Positions 1-6,146 of a stretch of DNA of 22,023 nt are shown here, piece by piece. The stretch lies in NCBI GenBank assembly GCA_031290855.1, contig JAISLM010000125.1, positions 1-22,023 of the forward strand, written 5' to 3'. How positions within the stretch are numbered: position 1 is the stretch's first letter; each line of letters opens with the position of its first letter. Below the pieces are notes generated by a model. The model saw only the letters and a list, made by a program, of their open reading frames with translations. It was not told where the DNA came from and did not search any database. The stretch is from Spirochaetaceae bacterium (lineage in GTDB: Bacteria; Spirochaetota; Spirochaetia; Treponematales; Breznakiellaceae). The translations under genes and the position numbers were made by a program.

Positions 1-18
1 GATAACCCCATATTGACC

Positions 19-40
19 TCCGGGAACAATGAGTCCCGGA
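19..40. repeat. Short perfect inverted repeat
   Basis: TCCGGGA (19-25) and TCCCGGA (34-40) form a perfect 7-bp stem with an 8-nt loop. There is no T-run after it, so it is not a classical terminator. It lies just left of the direct repeats at 55-113 and may belong to the same mobile-element debris or to the end of an upstream gene outside the window. Confidence 0.4.
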
Positions 41-54
41 TAGTCTGCCTTGAT

Positions 55-113
55 TTGGGTTACATTTTCAAAATGAGGCAGAGGGTCTTTTGGGTTACAT
101 TTTCAATGAGGCA
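55..113. repeat. Two direct copies of a 24-26 bp sequence, possible insertion-sequence end
   Basis: TTGGGTTACATTTTCA followed by (AA)ATGAGGCA occurs at 55-80 and again at 90-113, the second copy lacking two A residues; starts are 35 bp apart. Copy 1 contains the small palindrome CATTTTCAAAATG (63-75). Multiple short direct repeats of this kind are typical of the ends of IS21-family elements, where they bind the transposase. No transposase gene is visible, so this would be a remnant or the end of an element whose body lies to the left. The family assignment is a guess. Confidence 0.4.
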
Positions 114-123
114 ACGCGGCTCA

Positions 124-153
124 TTGACTATTTGTACGAATAATCCCTATACT
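124..153 (+). promoter_or_regulatory. Sigma70-like promoter for tssA
   Basis: A -35 hexamer TTGACT (124-129) and a -10 hexamer TATACT (148-153) are separated by 18 bp. Transcription would begin near 160, and the tssA ribosome binding site (AGAGGG, about 167-172) follows directly before the ATG at 181. It sits immediately after the direct repeats at 55-113, so an inserted element may have set up or replaced the promoter. Confidence 0.55.
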
Positions 154-180
154 GCCTTTGCCTGAAAGAGGGATGGTTCG

Positions 181-1248
181 ATGATTAATGCGGAAGAATT
201 GACAAAATATGTTTCAGAGGATAATCCGGCGGGGCCCGACCTCGAATATGATCCCTTGTATCTTGAGTTGGACGGACTGGCTGTCGCCGTGCCGGACAGT
301 TTCATGGGGGACGCGAAGATCGAAGGACGGGGGCCGGACTGGAAAAAGCTGAGCAAAAACTGCGTCGACCTTTGGGACCGGACGCGCGATCTGCGGGTCG
401 CCGTATACCTCACGATAGCAGAGGCAGTGACGGGGGGGCTTGCCGGACTGGCCGCCGGCCTAAAACTGCCGCTGTTCCTCGTGAAGGAACTTTGGGACAG
501 CTTTTATCCCCGCCTCGACCCGGACGACGGCAGCGATCCGCTGGAACGGCTGAATATAATGTCGATGCTTTCCCCGCCGGCGGGTTCCGTAAACGATCCG
601 GTTATGTTTATTCCCCAGTTCCGGGAAACCCGCCTCGTTCCGTCCCTGCGTTACACGCTTCGGGACCTGCTTATTTCGCTGAATCTGATCGAAGCGGTCT
701 CTGATACCGCGATTGAGCAAAAACTGCTGCGGGCGGAATTCGTGTCCGTGTCGGCGGCGGAGATAGACGCGCAGTATGCCTTGGCGCAGGAGGTAAAGGC
801 GCTGATACTGGCTCTTTGCAGCGAAATGAACGCGAAGATGGGCAGCGGAAACATACTGGATATGTCCGCCCTGAACCATGAAATCGACCGGTTGATTAAA
901 TTTTACGATTCCTGCAAGCCTTCTTCCCTCGTGGTTGACGGGCCTGCGGCGGAGGAAGGCGCGCCGGAAGCCGGCAGTCCGAGCGAAGCCGCCCCTCTTC
1001 CCGCCCAACAGCAGCTCGCGCTGCTTTCGTTCCAGGTAAGCTCGCGCTCACAGGCCCTGTTGATGCTGAAAAAAGGCGCTGAGTATTTTAAAAACCAGGA
1101 GCCGAACAGCCCTATCCCCCTGCTTGTAAACCGGGCCTTGCGGTTTTCCGAGATGAGTTTTATCGAGCTTATTGAAGATATAATGCCTGACGCGCTGCCG
1201 CGCGGTCGTGACATACTTGGCGTAAAAGAAGAAAATAAAAATGCTTGA
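181..1248 (+). CDS. tssA: T6SS assembly protein TssA (ImpA N-terminal family)
   Basis: TssA caps and primes growth of the T6SS tail tube and sheath in the cytoplasm and contacts the baseplate and membrane complex. The N-terminus holds the ImpA_N signature (NPAGPDLEYDPLYLELD, about residues 15-31), followed by the helical domain with W/D-rich motifs. Residues about 265-285 form an Ala/Pro/Glu-rich linker. The C-terminal ~65 residues carry the short-TssA ending: SRSQAL, then YFKNQEPNSPIPLLVNRAL, then a FIELIEDIMPD motif, as in TssA proteins that form ring-shaped C-terminal assemblies. At 355 aa it has a normal length for a short TssA. The start is supported by AGAGGG about 8 nt upstream. It is separated from tssB by more than 1.4 kb of mobile-element-like DNA, so it is probably a separate transcription unit. 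Whether more T6SS genes lie to the left cannot be seen. Confidence 0.9.
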   Translation: MINAEELTKYVSEDNPAGPDLEYDPLYLELDGLAVAVPDSFMGDAKIEGRGPDWKKLSKNCVDLWDRTRDLRVAVYLTIAEAVTGGLAGLAAGLKLPLFLVKELWDSFYPRLDPDDGSDPLERLNIMSMLSPPAGSVNDPVMFIPQFRETRLVPSLRYTLRDLLISLNLIEAVSDTAIEQKLLRAEFVSVSAAEIDAQYALAQEVKALILALCSEMNAKMGSGNILDMSALNHEIDRLIKFYDSCKPSSLVVDGPAAEEGAPEAGSPSEAAPLPAQQQLALLSFQVSSRSQALLMLKKGAEYFKNQEPNSPIPLLVNRALRFSEMSFIELIEDIMPDALPRGRDILGVKEENKNA

Positions 1249-1324
1249 GACGCCTGCAAAACGATACGTGATGCCTAATGAACCTCCCCGCCACAAAACA
1301 GCATCGAGCGTCCGCATGTGGGTC

Positions 1325-1369
1325 GTGCCGCCGGCACAGCCCACAGCGGCAAACCGCTATGAGGTTTTT
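1325..1369 (+). terminator. Weak candidate terminator after tssA
   Basis: Two consecutive hairpins, a 6-bp stem with 1-nt centre (1325-1337) and a 5-bp stem with CAAA loop (1345-1358), precede a five-T run at 1365-1369. The T-run is six bases from the stem, which is not ideal for rho-independent termination, and the element is 75 nt after the tssA stop. Confidence 0.3.
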
Positions 1370-1416
1370 GCCTGACGTTCTGCCGCCTTCTTAACCCCAA
1401 AAGGAAGGGATAAGGC

Positions 1417-1443
1417 GGGGGAGCAGACCCCACTGCGAATAAT
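1417..1443 (+). repeat. REP-like motif, copy 1 (GGGG hairpin + GCGAATAA)
   Basis: GGGG-AGCAGAC-CCC hairpin (1417-1430) followed by ACTGCGAATAAT. The same arrangement, a short G/C stem then (C/T)GCGAATAA, recurs at 2264-2290 and 17807-17835. Copies 1 and 2 lie on either side of the RAYT-like gene in the same orientation. Confidence 0.5.
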
Positions 1444-1608
1444 TAAGCTCTCCGCACTTCAGGGCTAAACTTGACCCATAAAAATTTTACCTGACGAAAA
1501 GCCCCCCGCCGCTCCGCCGGAAGGTCGAAGGTACTTTCCGGTTCGGCTTCTTTCCGTTTTTTCTTCGTATGTTAAAGCAAAACGCGGGCAAGCGCCCATA
1601 TATTTTAC

Positions 1609-2145
1609 ATGAGATCGTTACGAATGCTGAAACAGGGCGTGTGGTACGAAATCAGTACCCGCGTCAACAACAGGGAACCCCTGTTCAGAGGGGGTCAGGC
1701 CCCGGCGCTGTTTGGCCGGGTGTTCCGGGAGACCGCGCACAGGTTTGTCTTCGCGGTCCGGGGCTTAAGTCTCGCCGGTGACCGGCTGGCCTTTTACATC
1801 AGGCCCGCGGACGGGTTCGAACTGCCGGCGATAATGAAATGGCTGAAGCAGACCTTCGCCCAGAGGTACAACCGTGACAATGGACGGACGGGACACCTGT
1901 GGGGTGACCGGTACTGGTCGCGGATACTGGAGGGGGAGCCGCCGGACGGCGGGGAAGCGGGAGAGGCGGAGGCGGGAGGCCCGCCGGCCCACGGGGTCAG
2001 GCGCCATGGCGGGAAACGCATCGCCGGGCACACGGCGGCGGGAACCCCGTCGGCCCGTGGGGTCAGACCCCGCAACGGGAAACGAGCGTCCGGGGCCGCG
2101 TTTTTTCGCCTATACCCCATACCTGCCGACCCTGCGCCCGGATAA
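1609..2145 (+). CDS. RAYT-like transposase (Y1_Tnp family), catalytic HUH motif lost
   Basis: Residues about 5-100 resemble the REP-associated tyrosine transposase family (COG1943): GVWYEISTRVNNREPLF matches the usual 'G..YH...R.N.R..LF' opening, and GRTGHLWGDRYWSRIL matches the usual 'R.GHLWQGRY.S' segment. The stretch that should read MPNHxHLLI instead reads LAGDRLAFYI, so both metal-binding histidines are missing. A tyrosine in the 'QRYNRD' helix, where the nucleophile lies in this family, is kept. After residue ~105 the protein becomes a low-complexity Gly/Arg/Ala tail made of two 22-codon repeats. No convincing Shine-Dalgarno precedes 1609; the ATG at 1624 is an alternative start. Either a decayed mobile gene or a non-catalytic derivative. 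Not a T6SS component. Confidence 0.55.
   Translation: MRSLRMLKQGVWYEISTRVNNREPLFRGGQAPALFGRVFRETAHRFVFAVRGLSLAGDRLAFYIRPADGFELPAIMKWLKQTFAQRYNRDNGRTGHLWGDRYWSRILEGEPPDGGEAGEAEAGGPPAHGVRRHGGKRIAGHTAAGTPSARGVRPRNGKRASGAAFFRLYPIPADPAPG
1985..2100 (+). repeat. Two imperfect 66-bp tandem repeats in the tail of the RAYT-like gene
   Basis: A unit beginning CGGCCCACGGGGTCAGG at 1985 recurs as CGGCCCGTGGGGTCAGA at 2051, and GCGGGAAACG / ACGGGAAACG recur with the same 66-bp offset. The period is a multiple of three, so all frames stay open. The second unit contains GGGGTCAGACCCC, a perfect short palindrome like the REP-like motifs nearby. Confidence 0.6.
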
Positions 2146-2377
2146 GCGGCATAATCCGCCCGGCGAACCGCAGCAGCCGCCATTTCCTTCCCAAACCTAC
2201 CCCGCCCAGGGGGATACGTCTGCCCTGAAATCCGAATTATGGGCCAGGTTTGGCGCAAACGGCGGGGTAACGGCCCCTGCTGCGAATAAGTCTAATTCCT
2301 GTACAGGCTTAGCCTTAAAATATGCCTGTTTTGGTGCTGTGACAGCATTTTAGCCTCTTTGTAACTCTTTATCTTGA
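2146..2377. other. Non-coding stretch after the RAYT-like gene
   Basis: No gene is supported here. It contains the second REP-like motif (2264-2290), and its base composition changes from GC-rich to AT-rich after about 2285, consistent with the right edge of the inserted element lying near there. Confidence 0.4.
2264..2290 (+). repeat. REP-like motif, copy 2 (GGGG hairpin + GCGAATAA)
   Basis: GGGG-TAACGG-CCCC followed by TGCTGCGAATAAG, in the same orientation as copy 1 (1417-1443). It lies about 120 bp after the RAYT-like stop codon, so the gene is bracketed by the motif. Confidence 0.5.
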
Positions 2378-2508
2378 GCTTTTCCCAAAACCCGGTTGGT
2401 TTTGAGAAAAGCTTCCGAAAAAGCGGGCTAAAGACCGCTTTTTCAGATAAATCCAGGGTAACCGGACAAGCTTTGCTTGTCTCCCAAAAACTGAAGTTTT
2501 GGGAAAGC
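2378..2508 (-). repeat. MITE-like palindromic element, copy A
   Basis: Non-coding element of about 131 bp. Its ends are inverted repeats, GCTTTTCCCAAAAC (2378-2391) and GTTTTGGGAAAGC (2496-2508), differing by one base of length. It contains four nested hairpins: 2378-2412; a GAAAAAGCGG/CCGCTTTTTC stem (2417-2444); a GACAAGC-TTT-GCTTGTC stem (2465-2481); and a TCCCAAAAACT/AGTTTTGGGA stem (2482-2504). A copy in the opposite orientation lies at 13485-13628 and a truncated one at 9066-9199. The stem at 2417-2444 has A-run and T-run sides and could terminate transcription in both directions, insulating tssB from upstream reads. Confidence 0.75.
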
Positions 2509-2562
2509 CTCTGTAATATCTGGAATTAACTTGTTGCGTAATTTCTTGTAACATAACAGCTT

Positions 2563-2590
2563 GGGCCGCTTCGGCCAGATTTTTGTTTTT
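2563..2590 (+). terminator. Candidate rho-independent terminator upstream of the tssB promoter
   Basis: GGCCG-CTT-CGGCC (2564-2576) is a compact GC-rich stem with a 3-nt loop, followed by AGATTTTTGTTTTT (T-runs 2580-2584 and 2586-2590). It would end transcription coming from the left just before the tssB promoter. Confidence 0.45.
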
Positions 2591-2644
2591 GGGCAGCCAT
2601 CATTTCGGCTGGAATAATTATATAGCAATTCGCCCTGCGCCCTG

Positions 2645-2673
2645 TTGACCTTTTAAATCGATTTTGTTATAAT
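2645..2673 (+). promoter_or_regulatory. Sigma70-like promoter of the tssB operon
   Basis: TTGACC (2645-2650) and a consensus TATAAT (2668-2673) are separated by the optimal 17 bp in an AT-rich stretch. Transcription would start near 2680, giving a leader of about 25 nt with a strong Shine-Dalgarno TAAGGAGG (2691-2698) before the tssB ATG. This is the best promoter match in the window. Confidence 0.75.
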
Positions 2674-2705
2674 TTTTCAAGCTATTAAGCTAAGGAGGAT
2701 AACCT

Positions 2706-3266
2706 ATGGCATCAGAAAGCAGCCAAAAGTTTATCGCAAAAAACAGGGCGCCCCGTGTTCAGATTGAATACGACGTTGAATCCAACGGCGCGGAAAAAAA
2801 GGTGGATCTGCCTTTCGTTATGGGCGTCATGTCGGATCTTTCGGGAAAGCCTGAGGAGCCTCTGCCTCGCGTAGACGACAGGCAGATGCTGGAATTTACC
2901 AGTGAAAACTTTGACGACCGGCTCAAAGCGATTAAGCCCCGTGTGGCTTTTTCAGTGCCTAACGTGCTGGGCGGCGAAGGTGCTATTCCGGTTGATTTGA
3001 CCTTCGAAAGCATGGCGGATTTTTCGCCTGGCGCGGTTACCAGCAAGATAGACGGGCTAAAACAACTGATGGAGGCGCGGGAACAGCTTGCCAACCTCCT
3101 TTCGTACATGGATGGCAAGCAGGGCGCAGAGGATCTGTTGAGCAAGATACTTAAAGATCCGGCTTTGCTTGCGGCGCTGGCGCAAAAGGCAAAAGAAAAC
3201 GCGCCGAAAGACGACGCGGCGTCCGCCCCGGCGGACGGGGAAGCCGGCGGAGCAAAAAAGGAATAG
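2706..3266 (+). CDS. tssB: T6SS contractile sheath small subunit TssB (VipA)
   Basis: TssB pairs with TssC to form the cytoplasmic sheath that contracts to drive the Hcp tube out of the cell. Family landmarks: RAPRVQIEYDVE (14-25), LPFVMGVMSDLSGK (35-48), the DDRQM and FDDRLKAIKPRV motifs (57-80), and a helical region MEAREQLANLLSYMDGK that precedes the last conserved segment DLLSKILKDPALLAAL. The final ~20 residues are an Ala/Gly/Lys-rich tail. 186 aa is somewhat longer than the usual ~165-170 because of that tail. The start follows AAGGAGG with ideal spacing. tssC begins nine bases after the stop, so the two are translated from one message, as expected for subunits needed in equal amounts. 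Confidence 0.95.
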   Translation: MASESSQKFIAKNRAPRVQIEYDVESNGAEKKVDLPFVMGVMSDLSGKPEEPLPRVDDRQMLEFTSENFDDRLKAIKPRVAFSVPNVLGGEGAIPVDLTFESMADFSPGAVTSKIDGLKQLMEAREQLANLLSYMDGKQGAEDLLSKILKDPALLAALAQKAKENAPKDDAASAPADGEAGGAKKE

Positions 3267-3275
3267 GGGGATACG

Positions 3276-4775
3276 ATGTCAGACGCAGTGGAAAAGCAGG
3301 CGGAACAAAAAGATCCGCTTAATCCTGAAACCTTGGAGATGACCGATTTTGAGGCTCTGCTGAATCAGGAATTTAAACCAAAATCGGACGAGGCGACGAG
3401 CGCGGTACACGGGGCGGTAAAGACACTTGTTAACCAGGCCCTGGAAAACGCGGCGCTGATATCCAACGACACGGTAAAAACGATAGAAGGTATCATCGCG
3501 GAGCTCGATAAAAAACTTTCGGCGCAGGTTAACCTGATAATTCATCACCCTGATTTTTCCGGCCTGGAGGGTGCGTGGCGGGGACTGGATTACCTTGTGA
3601 GCAATACCGCCACAAGTGACCGCCTTAAAATCCGCGTCATGAACATTTCCAAAAAAGAACTGGGGAAAACCGTCAAGCGGTTTAAGGGTACCGCCTGGGA
3701 TCAAAGCCCTCTGTTCAAAAGGCTCTACGAGGAAGAGTACGGCACTGCGGGCGGTGAACCGTACGGCGCGCTGGTCGGGGATTACTATTTTAACCAGACT
3801 CCTCCGGACATGGAGATACTTAAAGGCATAGGACAGATAGCGTCGTCCGCGCATATGCCGTTCATCGCCGCCGCCGATCCTTCAATCATGAACCTCGATT
3901 CATGGCAGGAACTCGCAAACCCGCGTGATATTACAAAGATTTTTTCGACCCCGGAGTATGCGGCGTGGCGTTCCTTCAGGGACTCCGACGACAGCCGTTA
4001 TGTAGCGCTGACGCTGCCGCGCGTGTTGAGCCGTGTGCCTTACGGCGTCAAAAGCAATCCCGTCGAGGAATTCGATTTTGAAGAAGATACCGGAGCGGGC
4101 GACAGCAGTAAGTACAACTGGATGAATTCGGCGTATTCGATGGCGGTGAAGATTAACCGCGCTTTTGCCAACTGCGGCTGGTGCGCCAATATACGCGGCG
4201 TCGAGTCGGGCGGCATGGTTGAAGGGCTGCCTACGCATACTTTTCCCACCGACGACGGCGGCGTGGCTATGAAATGCCCGACCGAAATCGCCATCACGGA
4301 CAGGCGCGAAGCGGAACTGTCAAAGAACGGTTTCCTGCCGCTGATTCACTGGAAAAACACCGATTACGCAGTGTTCCTTGGCGGACAAACGTTGAACCGC
4401 CCGCAGGAATTCGATTCGCCGGACGCTACCGCCAACGCGTCCCTGTCCGCGAGGCTCCCGTACATCTTTGCGGTAAGCCGCTTTGCCCATTACCTGAAAT
4501 GTATGGTACGCGACAAAATAGGCTCGTTCAAAGAAAAAGAGGATATGCAGACATGGCTTTCAAACTGGATAGCCGGCTATGTTACCGGAGATCCGAACGC
4601 CTCGGACGAAATCAAAGCGAAGTATCCTCTGGCGGAAGCAAAGGTGGAGGTGGAATCGGTTGAAGGGCAGCCCGGATACTACACGGCGCGTTTTTATCTG
4701 CGCCCCCATTACCAGCTTGAAGGCCTCACCGCTTCGCTGCGCCTTGTTACAAAGGTTCCCGCGGCGGGCAAATAG
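3276..4775 (+). CDS. tssC: T6SS contractile sheath large subunit TssC (VipB)
   Basis: Large sheath subunit; interlocks with TssB and is refolded and released by ClpV after contraction. Diagnostic segments include HPDFSGLEGAWRGLDYLV (91-108), the LVGDYYF region near 170, the FIAAADPSIM segment, PYGVKSNPVEEFDFEE, NCGWCANIRGVESGG and the C-terminal FYLRPHYQLEGLTASLRLV that completes the sheath domain shared with phage tail sheaths. 499 aa is normal for the family. GGGGG five bases upstream supports the start. Probably co-transcribed with tssB; a terminator-like hairpin overlaps its stop codon, so little of this message may reach hcp. Confidence 0.96.
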   Translation: MSDAVEKQAEQKDPLNPETLEMTDFEALLNQEFKPKSDEATSAVHGAVKTLVNQALENAALISNDTVKTIEGIIAELDKKLSAQVNLIIHHPDFSGLEGAWRGLDYLVSNTATSDRLKIRVMNISKKELGKTVKRFKGTAWDQSPLFKRLYEEEYGTAGGEPYGALVGDYYFNQTPPDMEILKGIGQIASSAHMPFIAAADPSIMNLDSWQELANPRDITKIFSTPEYAAWRSFRDSDDSRYVALTLPRVLSRVPYGVKSNPVEEFDFEEDTGAGDSSKYNWMNSAYSMAVKINRAFANCGWCANIRGVESGGMVEGLPTHTFPTDDGGVAMKCPTEIAITDRREAELSKNGFLPLIHWKNTDYAVFLGGQTLNRPQEFDSPDATANASLSARLPYIFAVSRFAHYLKCMVRDKIGSFKEKEDMQTWLSNWIAGYVTGDPNASDEIKAKYPLAEAKVEVESVEGQPGYYTARFYLRPHYQLEGLTASLRLVTKVPAAGK

Positions 4776-4807
4776 CGGAAGCTGAATATCCCGCTTCGCC
4801 GTTTTTT
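4775..4807 (+). terminator. Probable terminator after tssC
   Basis: Stem GCGGAAGC (4775-4782) with GCTTCGC (4793-4799), one bulged G, 10-nt loop, followed within three bases by TTTTTT (4802-4807). It begins in the last base of the tssC stop codon. It would separate tssBC from hcp, which has its own leader. Confidence 0.55.
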
Positions 4808-4915
4808 GGAACCGCAAAGCGGGGCCGTGCCGCGCGTATACATTTTTTGCGCGGATACGGATATTTTTTTGGAACTATACAAACATATATAGTGCGGTTT
4901 TAATTTGTTGTGTAA

Positions 4916-4970
4916 CTATTATGTGTTTGAATAAGTTTATATTATAGACACACATAATGGAGGTAAAATT
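4916..4970 (+). promoter_or_regulatory. AT-rich hcp promoter/leader with an inverted repeat reaching the ribosome binding site
   Basis: ATTATGTGT (4918-4926) is the exact reverse complement of ACACATAAT (4950-4958), loop 23 nt. The right arm ends directly at the Shine-Dalgarno GGAGG (4959-4963), and two outer pairs (C4916-G4960 and a T-G wobble) could draw its first bases into the stem. TATATT (4938-4943) or TATTAT (4940-4945) between the arms could be a -10 box, but I find no good -35 at the right distance. So it may be an operator around a promoter, or an RNA structure controlling hcp translation. Which of these applies is not decided by the sequence. Confidence 0.4.
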
Positions 4971-5468
4971 ATGGCAAGTGTATATTTTTTACAGTTGGAT
5001 GGAATCGAAGGTCAGGCTTCGGACAAAGCTCATGACAAATGGCTTGAGCTTGTTTCCTTTTCGCATGGCGGAACACAGAATATTTCAATTCAGCGCAGCG
5101 GAGATGTGGCAGGCCGCGGGCAATTCGTACCGTTTAAGTTCACCCACGCGGTAGACAAGGCCAGCCCGAAACTTCAGCTTTATTGCATGAACGGCAATAA
5201 AATCTCAAAGGCCGTGTTCCAGTATTGCCGCGTCATAGGCGGCTCGCAGACGCCCGTGTACGAAGTAACGATGGAAAACGTTCGTGTTGCAAAAACCGAA
5301 GTGAAAACGATCAACACAAGCCCTACAGACGACCCGCTTGCCCAGCAGCCGGTGGAAGACGTGGAATTGGTTGCCGGAAAGATCACATGGAAAGTTACTC
5401 CGATCAAACCGGACGGTTCCAAAGACGGAGCTATTGAAGCTTCGTACGATCAGATAGCAAACGAATAG
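4971..5468 (+). CDS. hcp: T6SS tail tube protein Hcp (TssD)
   Basis: Hcp hexamers stack into the tube that is propelled out of the cell and can carry small effectors in the lumen. The sequence opens with VYFLQLDGIEGQASDK and has FSHGGTQNISI, the family motif FKFTHAVDKASPKLQLYCMNG (about 56-76), a mid-region YEVTMENVRVAKTEV, and a C-terminal ELVAGKITWKVTPIKPDG. At 165 aa it has typical length with no effector extension. GGAGG eight bases upstream of the ATG supports the start. It is framed by a terminator after tssC and a strong hairpin after its own stop, which fits the high separate expression usual for Hcp. Confidence 0.95.
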   Translation: MASVYFLQLDGIEGQASDKAHDKWLELVSFSHGGTQNISIQRSGDVAGRGQFVPFKFTHAVDKASPKLQLYCMNGNKISKAVFQYCRVIGGSQTPVYEVTMENVRVAKTEVKTINTSPTDDPLAQQPVEDVELVAGKITWKVTPIKPDGSKDGAIEASYDQIANE

Positions 5469-5483
5469 TTAAAGTTTGATTTC

Positions 5484-5523
5484 CGGCGTTTTATATCCGC
5501 GCTTTCCGCGGATCAAAACGCCG
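5484..5523 (+). terminator. Strong stem-loop after hcp (attenuator or mRNA-stabilising hairpin)
   Basis: CGGCGTTTT (5484-5492) pairs with AAAACGCCG (5515-5523), and inside it ATCCGCG (5495-5501) pairs with CGCGGAT (5507-5513). No T-run follows (TGCCCCCTTT), so it is a poor rho-independent terminator but a good candidate for partial termination or 3'-end protection, giving more hcp than tssE-G mRNA. Confidence 0.45.
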
Positions 5524-5591
5524 TGCCCCCTTTCCCGCAAAACCGGAAGCGATTAGGGGAGGGGGGATAGCAAGGGCGGAGTAAAAAGCGG

Positions 5592-6110
5592 ATGGAAAAC
5601 GTAAGCGCCGAACACAAAAACTTCAGAAAAGAAGACGCCCGTTATAAACCTTATGTATTTAAACGTTTAACGGATCTTGAACCCCACGAAAAAACAGAAC
5701 GTATACAGAATGTAATTACAGAGAAACAGGTCAAAGAAGATATTTTTAAAAATATTGAAATGCTTTTTGCCTCGCGTTCCCATCCTTCGTTAAAAGAACT
5801 AAAAGGTTATGAGGATCTGGAGGATTCTGTTCTGGGATACGGCATATCCGATTACTGTGGCAAAATCAATTCCGACATTTCAAGAGAAACCCTGCTTGAA
5901 CATATACGAAAACAGATCAAAGTTTTTGAACCGCGCCTTGCGCCGGATTCGGTTCGTGTGGATTTTGCCAACCCCGAAGCGTCAATGCGTTCACTGCTGG
6001 AGCTCCGTATCAGCGGCGTCGTTACGGCGTCCCAGGTAAATGAAGAGGTTGTTTTTATCTCCCATCTTGACCTGGAGACGGGAAGCACAAGTTTGTCTTA
6101 TGTCGGATAG
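5592..6110 (+). CDS. tssE: T6SS baseplate protein TssE (gp25-like)
   Basis: TssE is the gp25-like wedge protein that nucleates the sheath on the baseplate. Family features: DSVLGYGISD (78-87, the usual S-V-L-N-Y-G-L-x-D motif), FEPRL (112-116), and the C-terminal ASMRSLLELRISGVV strand region. At 172 aa it is slightly longer than many because of a charged ~45-residue N-terminal extension. The Shine-Dalgarno is weak (GGAG at 5577-5580, 11 nt upstream). tssF starts 36 bp downstream, so tssE, tssF and tssG form one unit. Confidence 0.9.
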   Translation: MENVSAEHKNFRKEDARYKPYVFKRLTDLEPHEKTERIQNVITEKQVKEDIFKNIEMLFASRSHPSLKELKGYEDLEDSVLGYGISDYCGKINSDISRETLLEHIRKQIKVFEPRLAPDSVRVDFANPEASMRSLLELRISGVVTASQVNEEVVFISHLDLETGSTSLSYVG

Positions 6111-6146
6111 ACGCGCCTCCGCCGCCGTAAGGGTTATTGGTAAGCA

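Larger units (their letters stand above)
1249..1608. other. Intergenic stretch between tssA and the RAYT-like gene
   Basis: I see no gene here. It contains two adjacent small stem-loops, GTGCCG/CGGCAC (1325-1337) and AGCGG/CCGCT (1345-1358), with a T-run at 1365-1369 that could act as a weak terminator for tssA. It also holds the hairpin plus GCGAATAA motif (1417-1443) and an inverted repeat CCGGAAGGT/ACTTTCCGG (1517-1541) followed by T-rich sequence to about 1562. The palindrome density fits the left flank of a mobile element. Confidence 0.5.
1417..2290 (+). mobile_element. Putative RAYT/REP-type insertion between tssA and tssB
   Basis: An ORF related to REP-associated tyrosine transposases (1609-2145) is bracketed by two directly oriented hairpin plus GCGAATAA motifs (1417-1443 and 2264-2290). 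Additional GGGGTC-A-GACCCC-type palindromes lie inside it (near 1690 and 2058-2071). RAYT genes in other bacteria are commonly flanked by the short palindromes they act on, which is the model for this call. Element ends are not defined by a target-site duplication that I can see, so the borders are approximate. It interrupts what is normally a compact T6SS gene cluster. Confidence 0.45.

Noticed and set aside
1794..2258. A 154-codon minus-strand ORF and the overlapping plus-strand ORF at 1874-2353
   Set aside because: Both are alternative frames of the GC-rich tail of the RAYT-like gene, with Pro/Arg/Gly-rich composition and no family features.
2369..2628. Small minus-strand ORFs around 2369-2628
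   Set aside because: They are read-through of the palindromic MITE-like element; the same peptide appears from the other copies of the repeat, so it marks the repeat, not a protein.
5484..5523. The stem-loop after hcp as a classic rho-independent terminator
   Set aside because: No T-run follows the stem; listed as an attenuator or mRNA-stabilising hairpin instead.
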